From: Paraburkholderia panacisoli
GTDB taxonomy: Bacteria > Pseudomonadota > Gammaproteobacteria > Burkholderiales > Burkholderiaceae
NCBI RefSeq assembly: GCF_008369935.1
Contig: NZ_VTUZ01000028.1
Span: 1 to 64,000, forward strand
Direction: 5' to 3'
DNA: 64,000 bases
Part shown: positions 42,011 through 50,178 of the stretch, one piece after another
How positions within the stretch are numbered: the stretch's first letter is position 1
Layout of the letters: the number at the start of each line of letters is the position of its first letter
Notes under the pieces: model-generated
What the model was told of the DNA's origin: nothing
What the model saw: only the letters and a program-made list of their open reading frames with translations
The model's database searches: none
Position numbers and translations under genes: made by a program

Positions 42011-42484
42011 GCTTCTCGAATAACCGAACCGGGGCTTCAGGATAGGGCCGAGGCGCTTACTGAAAACAATGACAATATCTGGCCGCAGAGTCGCGAGGAC
42101 ATCAAGGAAGGCCGCTTTGCCAGCACTCCATGATTCAGCCGGTGCAGCGACCCGCGCGGCCGGCATGAATTCCTGAAGGAAGTTGTAATAGCAAACGCGC
42201 TCCCAAAAGTCCGCCCGCTCCTGCGTCGTGAATGCCGATGCACTCGCTGCACCGCTCACCGCGGCGACAATTCGCGCAAAGTGCGGGTGCTTCCGCAGTC
42301 GCGCAGTTGCGTCCGGATGTTTGAGCCGTTGACCCAGTGCCTTCACGAGCTCAGGCGTTGCTGTTGGCCGTTCGCTTCGTTTGCTTCCATAGTTAGATTC
42401 GGCAACGATGAGCACCCGCAAACCGCGAAAACCCTCAGCCTCGTACTTCGAGCCAATCCAAGGTATGAAAATCACGTTGCTCAT
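42011..42484 (-). pseudogene. Uracil-DNA-glycosylase-like protein, 3' end cut by transposon
   Basis: 158 codons remain, starting MSNVIFIPWIGSKYEAEGFR and containing GLRVLIVAESNYG, FWERVCYYNFLQEFMP and FLDVLATLRPDIVIVFSKRL. The alternating beta-strand pattern and these motifs are reminiscent of UDG-superfamily proteins, but the assignment is tentative. Similarity stops at about 42010 where transposon-end sequence begins; the frame continues into it but is meaningless. Confidence 0.55.
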
Positions 42485-42551
42485 GCAATAGAGCGATGTG
42501 TTCGCGCCATCTTGCCTACACGGCGCGGCTTGTACTCACAACGCGGATACG

Positions 42552-43094
42552 ATGAGCAAGCCTCGAACGTTCCAAATGGGTGACTCGCGATTCAGGAAGC
42601 GTGTGCCGCAGTCCGCTTACGGGACTACAGTGATTAACGGCACATGGTGTGTATTCTTTAAGAGCAACATATTCGGCAAGAAGGCTACGAGCGCACCTGC
42701 TCCCGCGACTGAGCCAAAGACAAAAGCAGCGACGAAAGTTGCTGGCAATTACGCGCGAGGACCGCAGCCGGCAAAATACCGCAACCCGAAGTCCGGTGCG
42801 ACTTGGAGCGGCCGCGGTCGGGCGCCGGAATGGCTCGCATCAGCGAAGGACCGAACCAGGTTCCTGATTGAAGGTGACGGTGCGGCTGCGTCGGAGCCTA
42901 CGTCTGCTAACAAGGCGAGCAAGCCGAAGTCTGCCGCCAAGAATGGCGCGGTTGCGAAGAAAGGTGCGGCGAAAGGAGCCGTGACGACAAAGTTGACTGC
43001 GACCAAGGAACGGGCGGCCACCGGGAGGGGAACTGTATCCAAGTCGGACGTCTCGAAGGCTGCGCGCTCCCGCGCGCAAGCAGTCAATAGCTAA
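42552..43094 (+). CDS. H-NS-like DNA-binding protein with long basic tail
   Basis: 180 residues. The middle contains YRNPKSGATWSGRGRAPEWL, the H-NS/Bv3F-type DNA-binding motif. The tail (about 110-180) is rich in Ala, Lys, Thr and Ser, as in histone-H1-like extensions. The N-terminal coiled-coil oligomerisation domain of H-NS is missing; instead there is a short segment with FQMGDSRFRKRVPQSAYG. It could silence AT-richer foreign DNA or act as an antagonist of full-length H-NS. The ribosome binding site is weak. Confidence 0.7.
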   Translation: MSKPRTFQMGDSRFRKRVPQSAYGTTVINGTWCVFFKSNIFGKKATSAPAPATEPKTKAATKVAGNYARGPQPAKYRNPKSGATWSGRGRAPEWLASAKDRTRFLIEGDGAAASEPTSANKASKPKSAAKNGAVAKKGAAKGAVTTKLTATKERAATGRGTVSKSDVSKAARSRAQAVNS

Positions 43095-43250
43095 GAAAGC
43101 TCCTCGCAAGATGGCGGCGGGTGCCGACAAAGCGGACGCGCAACAGCTCGCGCTATCGCAAGCTACAATGACGAATGGAGAAACAAATTGAGCGAACTAA
43201 TGTCCAATCGCTCATGAATTCGCGGCAGCTGCCGTACTAGCAATTTAGTT

Positions 43251-43478
43251 ATGAGAGAGGAAATTATCGCTTCGCCCGAGGCAATCGCACTGATGCGTAT
43301 AGCAGCTGCCGCACGGGACGTGCAAGCAGCATCAGCTGCGCTGGAAAAGCATTTTGGCGACGCCGGGGGAACTCAACCCTCGACGCTTGAACTCGCGCGC
43401 TTCGCAGCAGCAATGCAAGAACTGCGCGACGCGCGCGAGGAATTCGACCGTCTTCTATCGCAAGGTCGTCAGGATTGA
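43251..43478 (+). CDS. Small hypothetical protein
   Basis: 75 residues, mostly helical and Ala/Glu/Arg-rich, starting MREEIIASPEAIALMRIAAA. No family recognised and no clear ribosome binding site, so it may not be translated. It lies between the H-NS-like gene and the convergent methyltransferase gene. Confidence 0.4.
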   Translation: MREEIIASPEAIALMRIAAAARDVQAASAALEKHFGDAGGTQPSTLELARFAAAMQELRDAREEFDRLLSQGRQD

Positions 43479-43610
43479 TGTAACTCCGACGACCTGCAAC
43501 GTGCCTGATGAATAACTGGGTGATTCAGCGAAGCCACCCCGGATTTAGTTTTGGTTTAACCCCCCCGTAGGCGCGGACACGACCGCGATGTCTTCAGGTT
43601 AACACTGCAG

Positions 43611-44702
43611 TCAAACCACTACCGGAATTTTAACGAGTCGCGTTGGCAGATTCGGGGAGCCCTTGAGAATTAGCTCTGGCTTCTCCGTTACCTTGGCAAT
43701 ACCTGAGGCCCTGCCTTTCTTTAAAGCTTGCTTCAAATAAGGTTCCATTGCCTTAGCAACCGCCTTGACTGCGGGGACCACGACTGAATTGCCAAACTGG
43801 CGATACAACTGCGTGTCGGAGACGGGCAAAACAAAGCTGTCTTCGAAACCCATAAGGCGCGCGCACTCACGCGGAGTAAGGCGACGTGGATTCAGGCCGT
43901 CGCCGCGATGCACCAGAATTTCCGACCCGTCCTTGTAGTAACGGGCCGACAAGGTTCGAGTCGTATCAATAGGCGTCACAACGGAGTAGCCAAACCCATT
44001 CCCTGCCTTTTCATGCTTGTCGCGGTAACCTTGCAGGTAGCTCCAAAGCTTGTCGGTAAGGACGTATTTCGAGTCGACAGTTGATGCCGGCTCCAAGATG
44101 GAGCCGAGCTTAATGGAACCCGCCTCTGGCCATGTAGACTCGTCGGGCCACTCGAAGCCGACGTCCTCACGAAAGCCCACAACGTAAATTCTTTCACGAT
44201 GCTGAGGCGTCCAGCGCTTACCGTCAACGACCTTCCAATCAATGTGGTATCCGAGCTCCTGTTCGAGTACGTGCTGGATGACACGAAAGGTGTGTCCTCG
44301 ATTGTGGGAAACGAGGTTCTTCACGTTTTCCAGCATGAAGGCTTTCGGCCGCCTCTCTTTCAGAATTTCGGCAATGCGGAAAAACAAGGTACCTTGGGCG
44401 TCACAAGCGAATCCATGGGTCCGGCCCATCGCGTTCTTTTTCGACACGCCAGCTAGCGAGAACGGCTGGCACGGGAAGCCGCCCACGAGGACGTCATGGT
44501 CAGGAATAGAATCCAAGGGAACAGACCAGATGTCCCCAGCGATATCCTCTTCGTTTTCCCCGTGGTTCACTGCATAGGTGGTACGGGCGTATTTGTCCCA
44601 CTCGCTGGTGAAGACGCACTTGCCGCCGATGTGCTCGAATCCTTTTCTGATGCCTCCAATGCCCGCGAAGAGGTCAATGAAGGTGAATTTTGGTGCTGCC
44701 AT
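43611..44702 (-). CDS. Dcm/M.EcoRII-like DNA cytosine-5 methyltransferase
   Basis: 363 residues with all key motifs: I (FIDLFAGIGGIRKGFEHIGG), IV with catalytic Cys (GGFPCQPFSLAGVSKKN), VI (LENVKNLVSH), VIII (QHRERIYVVGF) and X (QFGNSVVVPAVKAVAKAMEP). The stretch LSARYYKDGSEILVHRGDG in the target-recognition region and GNGFGYSVV closely resemble E. coli Dcm and M.EcoRII, which methylate CCWGG. It lacks the N-terminal extension of Dcm. It probably protects the host from the neighbouring restriction-like genes, though it is separated from them by 390 bp and may have its own promoter. Confidence 0.93.
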   Translation of the reverse strand: MAAPKFTFIDLFAGIGGIRKGFEHIGGKCVFTSEWDKYARTTYAVNHGENEEDIAGDIWSVPLDSIPDHDVLVGGFPCQPFSLAGVSKKNAMGRTHGFACDAQGTLFFRIAEILKERRPKAFMLENVKNLVSHNRGHTFRVIQHVLEQELGYHIDWKVVDGKRWTPQHRERIYVVGFREDVGFEWPDESTWPEAGSIKLGSILEPASTVDSKYVLTDKLWSYLQGYRDKHEKAGNGFGYSVVTPIDTTRTLSARYYKDGSEILVHRGDGLNPRRLTPRECARLMGFEDSFVLPVSDTQLYRQFGNSVVVPAVKAVAKAMEPYLKQALKKGRASGIAKVTEKPELILKGSPNLPTRLVKIPVVV

Positions 44703-45090
44703 GGGTCGCTTTCAGTAGTTGTTTGTCATTGGCAGGGGAAAGGATTGCTTCCCCTGGATTCCTGGCGGTCATCGGACAAAAAATAACGGCCCTCCTCGGC
44801 GCGGCGGCAAACAGAGCTTCCAAAACGCCTGCTTCTGACAGGGACGCGGACGTCGTGCCGGCCCATAAGAAGAGACCAAAGGTTATGGGCACCAACATCG
44901 GAGACGCCGAGACAATCGTCAAACCGAGTTCCGTCTAACAGCCTGAAGGTGCAAAACGCCTAACTCAGCGTGGCCGTCGTCCCTAACCGCGACCGGCCGC
45001 GAGAAAAAGACACTTGGGCTCGCGAAGTCTGCGCAATTCCACCACTTTACCAGGTCCTGCCTTCGTTCGCCAGGACCGAACTTGCGGTCT
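44703..45090. other. Gap between HNH and methyltransferase genes
   Basis: 388 bp. No convincing gene in either direction. The sequence next to 44703 must hold the promoter and ribosome binding site of the methyltransferase gene, allowing its independent expression. Confidence 0.4.
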
Positions 45091-45954
45091 TCATTGGGCA
45101 CGCAATTTGGCGGTTCTGCGGGCATTTACCAGAGAGCTCAACTCCTCCACGAGCATCGGAGGGTCCGTCCGGTGGACCATTGAGTGGCAGTTCCCGCACA
45201 GAGGAATTAGGTCCTTTATGGGGTCAACGATATAGGCTGGCCCCAATTTCGATACCGGCGTGCGATGGTGTACTTCGATATAACCGTCCCCTAATTCGCC
45301 ATAGATATCAAGGAAGTCGAATCCGCAGCACTGACACCGGAGTCCGTAGTGCTCGATGCAGGCGGCCCGATTTACCGGGCTGCGCTCATAGCGGTTCACC
45401 TCGACTCGCAGTTTGGCTCCCTCCGGCAACCCTTTCGTTGAGCTATCCGGGACATCCTGACACTCCTCTCCGGTGCCTGTCAGGGCAAGAACTAAGGCGA
45501 AGCATGCCGAAGCGACGTGAAAGGCCGTTGTTTGTGTGTCGTCTGCTGTCTTCCCCGATGGGAAGCGGCGAGAGACGTCAATCTCAACCTGAGCCCAACG
45601 GTCCGGCAGTTCAATGCAATTCTCGCCGGCATTGCCGTTAATGGCCACGTAAACTTGGGTACCTGAAGCCACGGCAGACTCTTTGGCACGGAGGAACGCT
45701 TGTTTTTGAGCTTCGCTAGCCTCAGACATGACCCGGAGAAGGGCTCCTGCGAAATTGTCAGCCTTAAACGAAGCCTCAAACTGTCGGTGCGTTCGGGAAA
45801 GCAAGATGGCAAAGCCGTTCCCCTGCTCCAACTCCGAAGGCCGCAACGCGTTGAAGTCCCCGCCATCGACCGTCTCTAAGTGCGAATAGATAGCGACCTG
45901 AAACCTGCTCTCGAGCTTGCGACGCAATGCTTCGATATCGAGCCCTTCGGACAT
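45091..45954 (-). CDS. HNH endonuclease
   Basis: 287 residues. The C-terminal third is an HNH nuclease: CQCCGFDFLDIYG, YIEVHHRTPVS and LIPLCGNCHSMVHR give the His, Asn, His and the four zinc-binding Cys. The N-terminal 190 residues form a domain I do not recognise, beginning with a short helix and containing ALRPSELEQGNGFAILLSRT. The ATG overlaps the GHKL ATPase stop (TGATG). In the operon it is the only recognised nuclease, so it is the likely cutting subunit. Confidence 0.88.
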   Translation of the reverse strand: MSEGLDIEALRRKLESRFQVAIYSHLETVDGGDFNALRPSELEQGNGFAILLSRTHRQFEASFKADNFAGALLRVMSEASEAQKQAFLRAKESAVASGTQVYVAINGNAGENCIELPDRWAQVEIDVSRRFPSGKTADDTQTTAFHVASACFALVLALTGTGEECQDVPDSSTKGLPEGAKLRVEVNRYERSPVNRAACIEHYGLRCQCCGFDFLDIYGELGDGYIEVHHRTPVSKLGPAYIVDPIKDLIPLCGNCHSMVHRTDPPMLVEELSSLVNARRTAKLRAQ

Positions 45955-47549
45955 CAGCTATCCCCATTTTCAACCGGGTCTGGCAGGTCAGCCACCAGCT
46001 TCTTCAGGTTGCGAGATACCTCAATGCGGAACTCCTCGAATGCATCTTGATTCTCGGGATTAATGTTGTTGAGTTCCGCTTGCGCAAGTGCCCAAAGGAG
46101 GTAATCCAGGGCCTGGATGACCGTACTGTTGGATTTGTTGGGTAAATATGCTTTGGTGTAGAACGGATGGCCCGTATTCAAAGCCACCGCCGCTTTGCTG
46201 TTCTTGCCAATAGTCGGCTCCCATAGCACGCCGTGCTCAAGGGTCCCACTGGTAACGACGTGAGCGCTGCCGGCATCCTCCGAATTCAAAAGTCGGACTG
46301 TCGTCGTGGTCACGCCCGAATTGTTGCTGACCGTAACCTTGCCAGTCGTCTCGTCGACCTTGGAGACTGCAGCAGTCTTTAGGGCGGAACCCTTCTGCTC
46401 GATGACATTGCTAGCCGATGAGTGGAGCAGGACGGCCGCACCCTTGGCGACCCCGGCCGCCCCCTTACGATAGCGCGTTTCAGCCTCTCGTCGAGGCCCA
46501 GAGAGAAACCTGTCGCGCAGCCACTCGTAAAGGCCAGAATTCAGCTCGATACGGGACTTCTTGATGTCCACCTGAAATGCATTGTCCAGAGTATGGTCGA
46601 ACGATAGCTCAACGCGGAGCAAGGAATAGTGCGGCTCCTGCTTAAACATGTTCATCCAGTCAGGCCCATGGATAAGCCGGTTTTCCCGGTAGATGTAGAG
46701 CCCTTGACGTTCGTTGGAAATGCGTGCCGCAAGACGATTCGCGTCCGAAGAAAACTCCTCTCTTCGAGGCAGCACGAAGGCGCGCACGACGAATGAAGTC
46801 TGTGTTCCGTCCTGCAGCCGGACATCCATCTTCTTCTCGGCAACAGGCTCCTTTGTCTCGACTATGCAAAACGGGTCCCATGCAACAACAGATTCACCGT
46901 TAAGCTTGATATCAACATTGCGCTCGCGACTGTCATTGCCATCAAGGAACCGCTGAAAGACGACCCCGATATGGTCTCGGAGGCCTGACGCCAGCTTGTC
47001 GACTGTTTTCCGGATAGGCTGCCCGTCGGGAGCGTTTATTCGGTCGACGTTTTCCCATAGCACGAGCGTTCCGGGCCCACCAGCGGCAACCTCATCAAGC
47101 ACTTGCGCGTGGGCAGCATCGGCGGCGGCAATCTCGAGGTCCCAACTATTCTGTTTTGCCATCTCATCGAGGTCCCACGTTGCGCGCAGCAATGGGCATG
47201 CTCCAGCGTCACGAGAGGCAACCGAAAGACGTCGGCAGAACGCCGTGGACGCTGTTTTCAGGCCCATTCCAAACTTGCCAAGGCTCTTGGCGCTGGCCCT
47301 CTTACTGGAGCCGTACTTCATCGCGTTGACGAGACCTTCCTCAGTCATTCCATGTCCGTTATCAACGACTGAGATGATGACACTGTCTGCGAAATCGACC
47401 TCCAATCGAACATGAATCTTGTCAGCCCCAGCTGCGATGGAGTTGTCGAGGATGTCAGCAACGGCAGCATTGAAGTCATACCCCGTGTCTCGTAGGCCCT
47501 CGCTGATACGAGCCACGTCGGGGGGGACACTGATACGTTTTTCGGTCAT
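45954..47549 (-). CDS. MORC/MutL-like GHKL ATPase
   Basis: 531 residues from ATG 47549. ATP-binding motifs: N-box FNAAVADILDNSIAAGADKI, G1 VVDNGHGM, G2 GKFGMGLKTAST. A transducer-like domain follows (about 220-390) and an unassigned C-terminal region ends LKKLVADLPDPVENGDS. GHKL ATPases of this type occur in restriction-modification operons related to MutL and eukaryotic MORC. They act as ATP-driven clamps. It lies 19 bp after the EcoRII-N gene and overlaps the HNH gene. Confidence 0.9.
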   Translation of the reverse strand: MTEKRISVPPDVARISEGLRDTGYDFNAAVADILDNSIAAGADKIHVRLEVDFADSVIISVVDNGHGMTEEGLVNAMKYGSSKRASAKSLGKFGMGLKTASTAFCRRLSVASRDAGACPLLRATWDLDEMAKQNSWDLEIAAADAAHAQVLDEVAAGGPGTLVLWENVDRINAPDGQPIRKTVDKLASGLRDHIGVVFQRFLDGNDSRERNVDIKLNGESVVAWDPFCIVETKEPVAEKKMDVRLQDGTQTSFVVRAFVLPRREEFSSDANRLAARISNERQGLYIYRENRLIHGPDWMNMFKQEPHYSLLRVELSFDHTLDNAFQVDIKKSRIELNSGLYEWLRDRFLSGPRREAETRYRKGAAGVAKGAAVLLHSSASNVIEQKGSALKTAAVSKVDETTGKVTVSNNSGVTTTTVRLLNSEDAGSAHVVTSGTLEHGVLWEPTIGKNSKAAVALNTGHPFYTKAYLPNKSNSTVIQALDYLLWALAQAELNNINPENQDAFEEFRIEVSRNLKKLVADLPDPVENGDS

Positions 47550-47568
47550 GGGACTGCTCAATTTTCAG

Positions 47569-48000
47569 TTAACTCGAGTGGATGACCGTCCATCCTCCAC
47601 CCAAAACGAGCGTATCCCCGTCTATTTCCAGACTGGATGACGTGTTCGAGCGAATGATGTCGACCTCGAAGGAAGCGTTTTCGTCGCGTGAGAAGACCAG
47701 TGCGTCGTCAACCTTGGCGTCAATGGCACGCATGAATCCCGTCATACCGGTCAGACGGTATTCGTTACGCGTTCCATCACCGAAGAGCTTGTTGTTGTAA
47801 TAGATGAAGTTGAACTCCCAACGCTCCCGACTCTGTCGCTCGAAAACTACAAGTTTCATTCTCGGATTCTTAACCGTCTTGTCGAGGGACGGAAAGAACG
47901 AAAGGATGCGCTCTTCCTTTGGAACCAAAATACCCGCTTGGTGACCGCCCGTGGTCCCGACGTCGTTGGCGCTCAATCTCTTCCGAACTTCTGTTGTCAC
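47569..48000 (-). CDS. Stand-alone EcoRII-N-type DNA-binding protein
   Basis: 143 residues from GTG 48000, preferred because GGAG lies 8 nt upstream; TTG 48024 is possible but has no such site. KRLSANDVGTTGGHQAGILV and PKEERILSFFP match the N-terminal effector-binding pseudobarrel of EcoRII. In EcoRII this domain binds a second copy of CCWGG to relieve autoinhibition. Here it is a separate polypeptide without the catalytic domain, so it may be a recognition subunit. Confidence 0.8.
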   Translation of the reverse strand: MTTEVRKRLSANDVGTTGGHQAGILVPKEERILSFFPSLDKTVKNPRMKLVVFERQSRERWEFNFIYYNNKLFGDGTRNEYRLTGMTGFMRAIDAKVDDALVFSRDENASFEVDIIRSNTSSSLEIDGDTLVLGGGWTVIHSS

Positions 48001-48016
48001 TTGTTTAGCTCCAGTC

Positions 48017-49894
48017 TCAGGCAAGCGGTGATATCTGCAGCGCCCGCGCGATGGTCATTGGGTCAACATTTCCGTCATGACCGGTTACAGCTTCGTCGGC
48101 TAGGTCTTGCTTGAAAGCTGCAGCGTCTCTAATCACTTCTTCGACAGTCTGAACGTAGAACAAGTGGTGAACGGTTACAGGCTTCAATTGCTTTCTTCGA
48201 TATGCCCGTGCCGACGCTTGGGCCGTAAGTGCGGGATTCCACTCCGGGTTGTAATGAATCACGTGGTTTGCGGTCGTGATGTTAAGGCCGGAACCCGCAG
48301 CCTTTGGATTCAAAAAGAGTACACCGTAACCATTGTGCGCGAAAAACCGGTCGACGACCTCCTGTCGTCCGGCGCTGTCGACCCGGCCATCAATAAAGTC
48401 AAAAAAGCCCTTCGGGAATCGCCTCGGAAAATCGGACATGAAGAGGTCCGCGACAGCCTGGTAGGTTGAAAAAACGAGCGCTTTTTCCCCCGAGCTAAAG
48501 ATTTCATCGACAAGTTCAATCGTCCGTTCGTATTTTGGCATCTCGACTGAAGGGTCGATGTGCCAGTTCCCTACCAATGAGGGGTGGGCGCACAGCATAC
48601 GAAGGCGCGTGGTCGCGACGAGACCGCCGGCAGCGCCGAACTGCTCTAGAGTATCCTTGCGCAGAGCCTCATATGTCTGAGCAAGGGGCAGGGACATCCT
48701 TAATGCCTGAGGCACCTCAATCCGCTCGGGCAGGTCTTGCGCTACGTCCTGCACCTTTCGGCGCAACAGCATCGGGGCAACGATAGGCGCCAATCGTGCG
48801 GCGTCCTCCAGTTCGTTCCCGAACTGTGAGGTAAATGCGGTCCGTGCTCCGAGTAGGCCCGGCATGACGAAATCTGACAAGGACCATAGGTCATCAATGC
48901 AGTTCTCCAAAGGCGTACCAGTTATCGCAATCGAAACCCGGCGAGGTATCCGCTTAACCGTAGCTGACCGCTCGGCGTCGGGGTTCTTGATTGCCTGTGC
49001 CTCGTCGAGTGCGACGACGTTCCAACGAAGCTGATTGAGTATTTCCTCGTCGCGAATGGTCGTGTCATAGGAAACAAGAACGACGTCCGCATCTCGTAGG
49101 CGGCCAGCAGAGCCAGCCCGGTCTGCGCCGGCATGGAGTAAGACCGAGAGCGTCGGTGCAAAGAGCGCCAGTTCCCTGCGCCAGTTCTCTAGCAATGTTG
49201 CCGGAGCAACCACAAGGGACGGCCCGCGCCCGGCGTTCTTTTCAATCTGGAGCATTGCAATGACCTGCGCCGTCTTGCCCAGTCCCATCTCGTCCCCGAG
49301 GATGCAGCCGACGCCCTGTTCCGCCACAACGGACAAAAAAGCGGCCCCGGATGACTGGTATGCGTAAAGCGTCCCAGAAAATCCGGCAATTTGCCCTTGG
49401 GTATTGCCAACTACCGGTGCAGAGGCGTTGAACGCCACTTCATCGAAAACAGCAAACGGTAGGTCCTTCTGAGCGCGCAAGGTAACAAGGTCACCAATGG
49501 TGATACGCCCCTGCGTCTCGATGCCTGCGGTCTTCAGCCAGTTGTGAGCTGTTCGCACGAGGTCTTCTCTTATGGGATACCACCGTCCGTCATGAATCAA
49601 CTGGTCGCCAAATCTGTTTGCCCGAACGAAACCGGTATCCGTGGCTAGACCAAGCGAAAGCTGGAGGTTTCGCCCATCAAGTCCCGAGAGAAAAACGGCC
49701 GGCTGGGCCGGCTCGCGGGAGAATGTTAATCCGGCGATGTCTTCGACTGGACTACGAACAGTCTCGTCCCCGCAAATGCGTAACCGTCCGAACACCGCCC
49801 GGAAGATATCGATTGCCGGCAGGAGCAGGCGCTCCCCGGATGCTTTTTTGAGAAAAATTTGGGAGCCTTCGGCCACCCATGTAGCGCTGGTCAT
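48017..49894 (-). CDS. SNF2-family helicase/translocase
   Basis: 625 residues from ATG 49894; GTG 49948 is an alternative and neither has a good ribosome binding site. Motifs: I (GDEMGLGKTAQVIAML), II (VVALDEAQAIKN), III (ITGTPLENCIDDLWSL), and V/VI (LNPKAAGSGLNITTANHVIH, ASARAYRRKQ). The N-terminal 190 residues contain no recognised domain. SNF2 enzymes move along double-stranded DNA without strand separation. In this operon it probably drives DNA scanning or remodelling of the restriction complex. Confidence 0.9.
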   Translation of the reverse strand: MTSATWVAEGSQIFLKKASGERLLLPAIDIFRAVFGRLRICGDETVRSPVEDIAGLTFSREPAQPAVFLSGLDGRNLQLSLGLATDTGFVRANRFGDQLIHDGRWYPIREDLVRTAHNWLKTAGIETQGRITIGDLVTLRAQKDLPFAVFDEVAFNASAPVVGNTQGQIAGFSGTLYAYQSSGAAFLSVVAEQGVGCILGDEMGLGKTAQVIAMLQIEKNAGRGPSLVVAPATLLENWRRELALFAPTLSVLLHAGADRAGSAGRLRDADVVLVSYDTTIRDEEILNQLRWNVVALDEAQAIKNPDAERSATVKRIPRRVSIAITGTPLENCIDDLWSLSDFVMPGLLGARTAFTSQFGNELEDAARLAPIVAPMLLRRKVQDVAQDLPERIEVPQALRMSLPLAQTYEALRKDTLEQFGAAGGLVATTRLRMLCAHPSLVGNWHIDPSVEMPKYERTIELVDEIFSSGEKALVFSTYQAVADLFMSDFPRRFPKGFFDFIDGRVDSAGRQEVVDRFFAHNGYGVLFLNPKAAGSGLNITTANHVIHYNPEWNPALTAQASARAYRRKQLKPVTVHHLFYVQTVEEVIRDAAAFKQDLADEAVTGHDGNVDPMTIARALQISPLA

Positions 49895-50178
49895 GACGGC
49901 GATTTTTCGGTCGTATTGTGGTCGCTCAAATACCAATATTGACACCAATGTTTACCACTAGCCAACAGTGGCACTCATTTGGCCCGTCGATACCCCACAG
50001 TTGTCCCCACGAACCGGCATAAAAGCATCCAATGCGCATGCTTACCGCCGCGCGCAGCCTTGGGAGCGTGATTCATAATAGTACGAGAATATTCGCTGAG
50101 TTTGCACGCAGAATCGCCTGCGAGGGCTTCCATGTGGGAGTATCTGCCTGGAGGGTGTCGTTGCTCGAAGGCTAGATG

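Noticed and set aside
43251..43478. Small helical protein as antitoxin of the methyltransferase locus
   Set aside because: It is on the opposite strand, has no partner toxin and no ribosome binding site; listed only as a low-confidence gene.
44690..44938. Vsr-like or control-protein gene between HNH and methyltransferase
   Set aside because: Neither strand shows Vsr or controller motifs; the frames appear non-coding.
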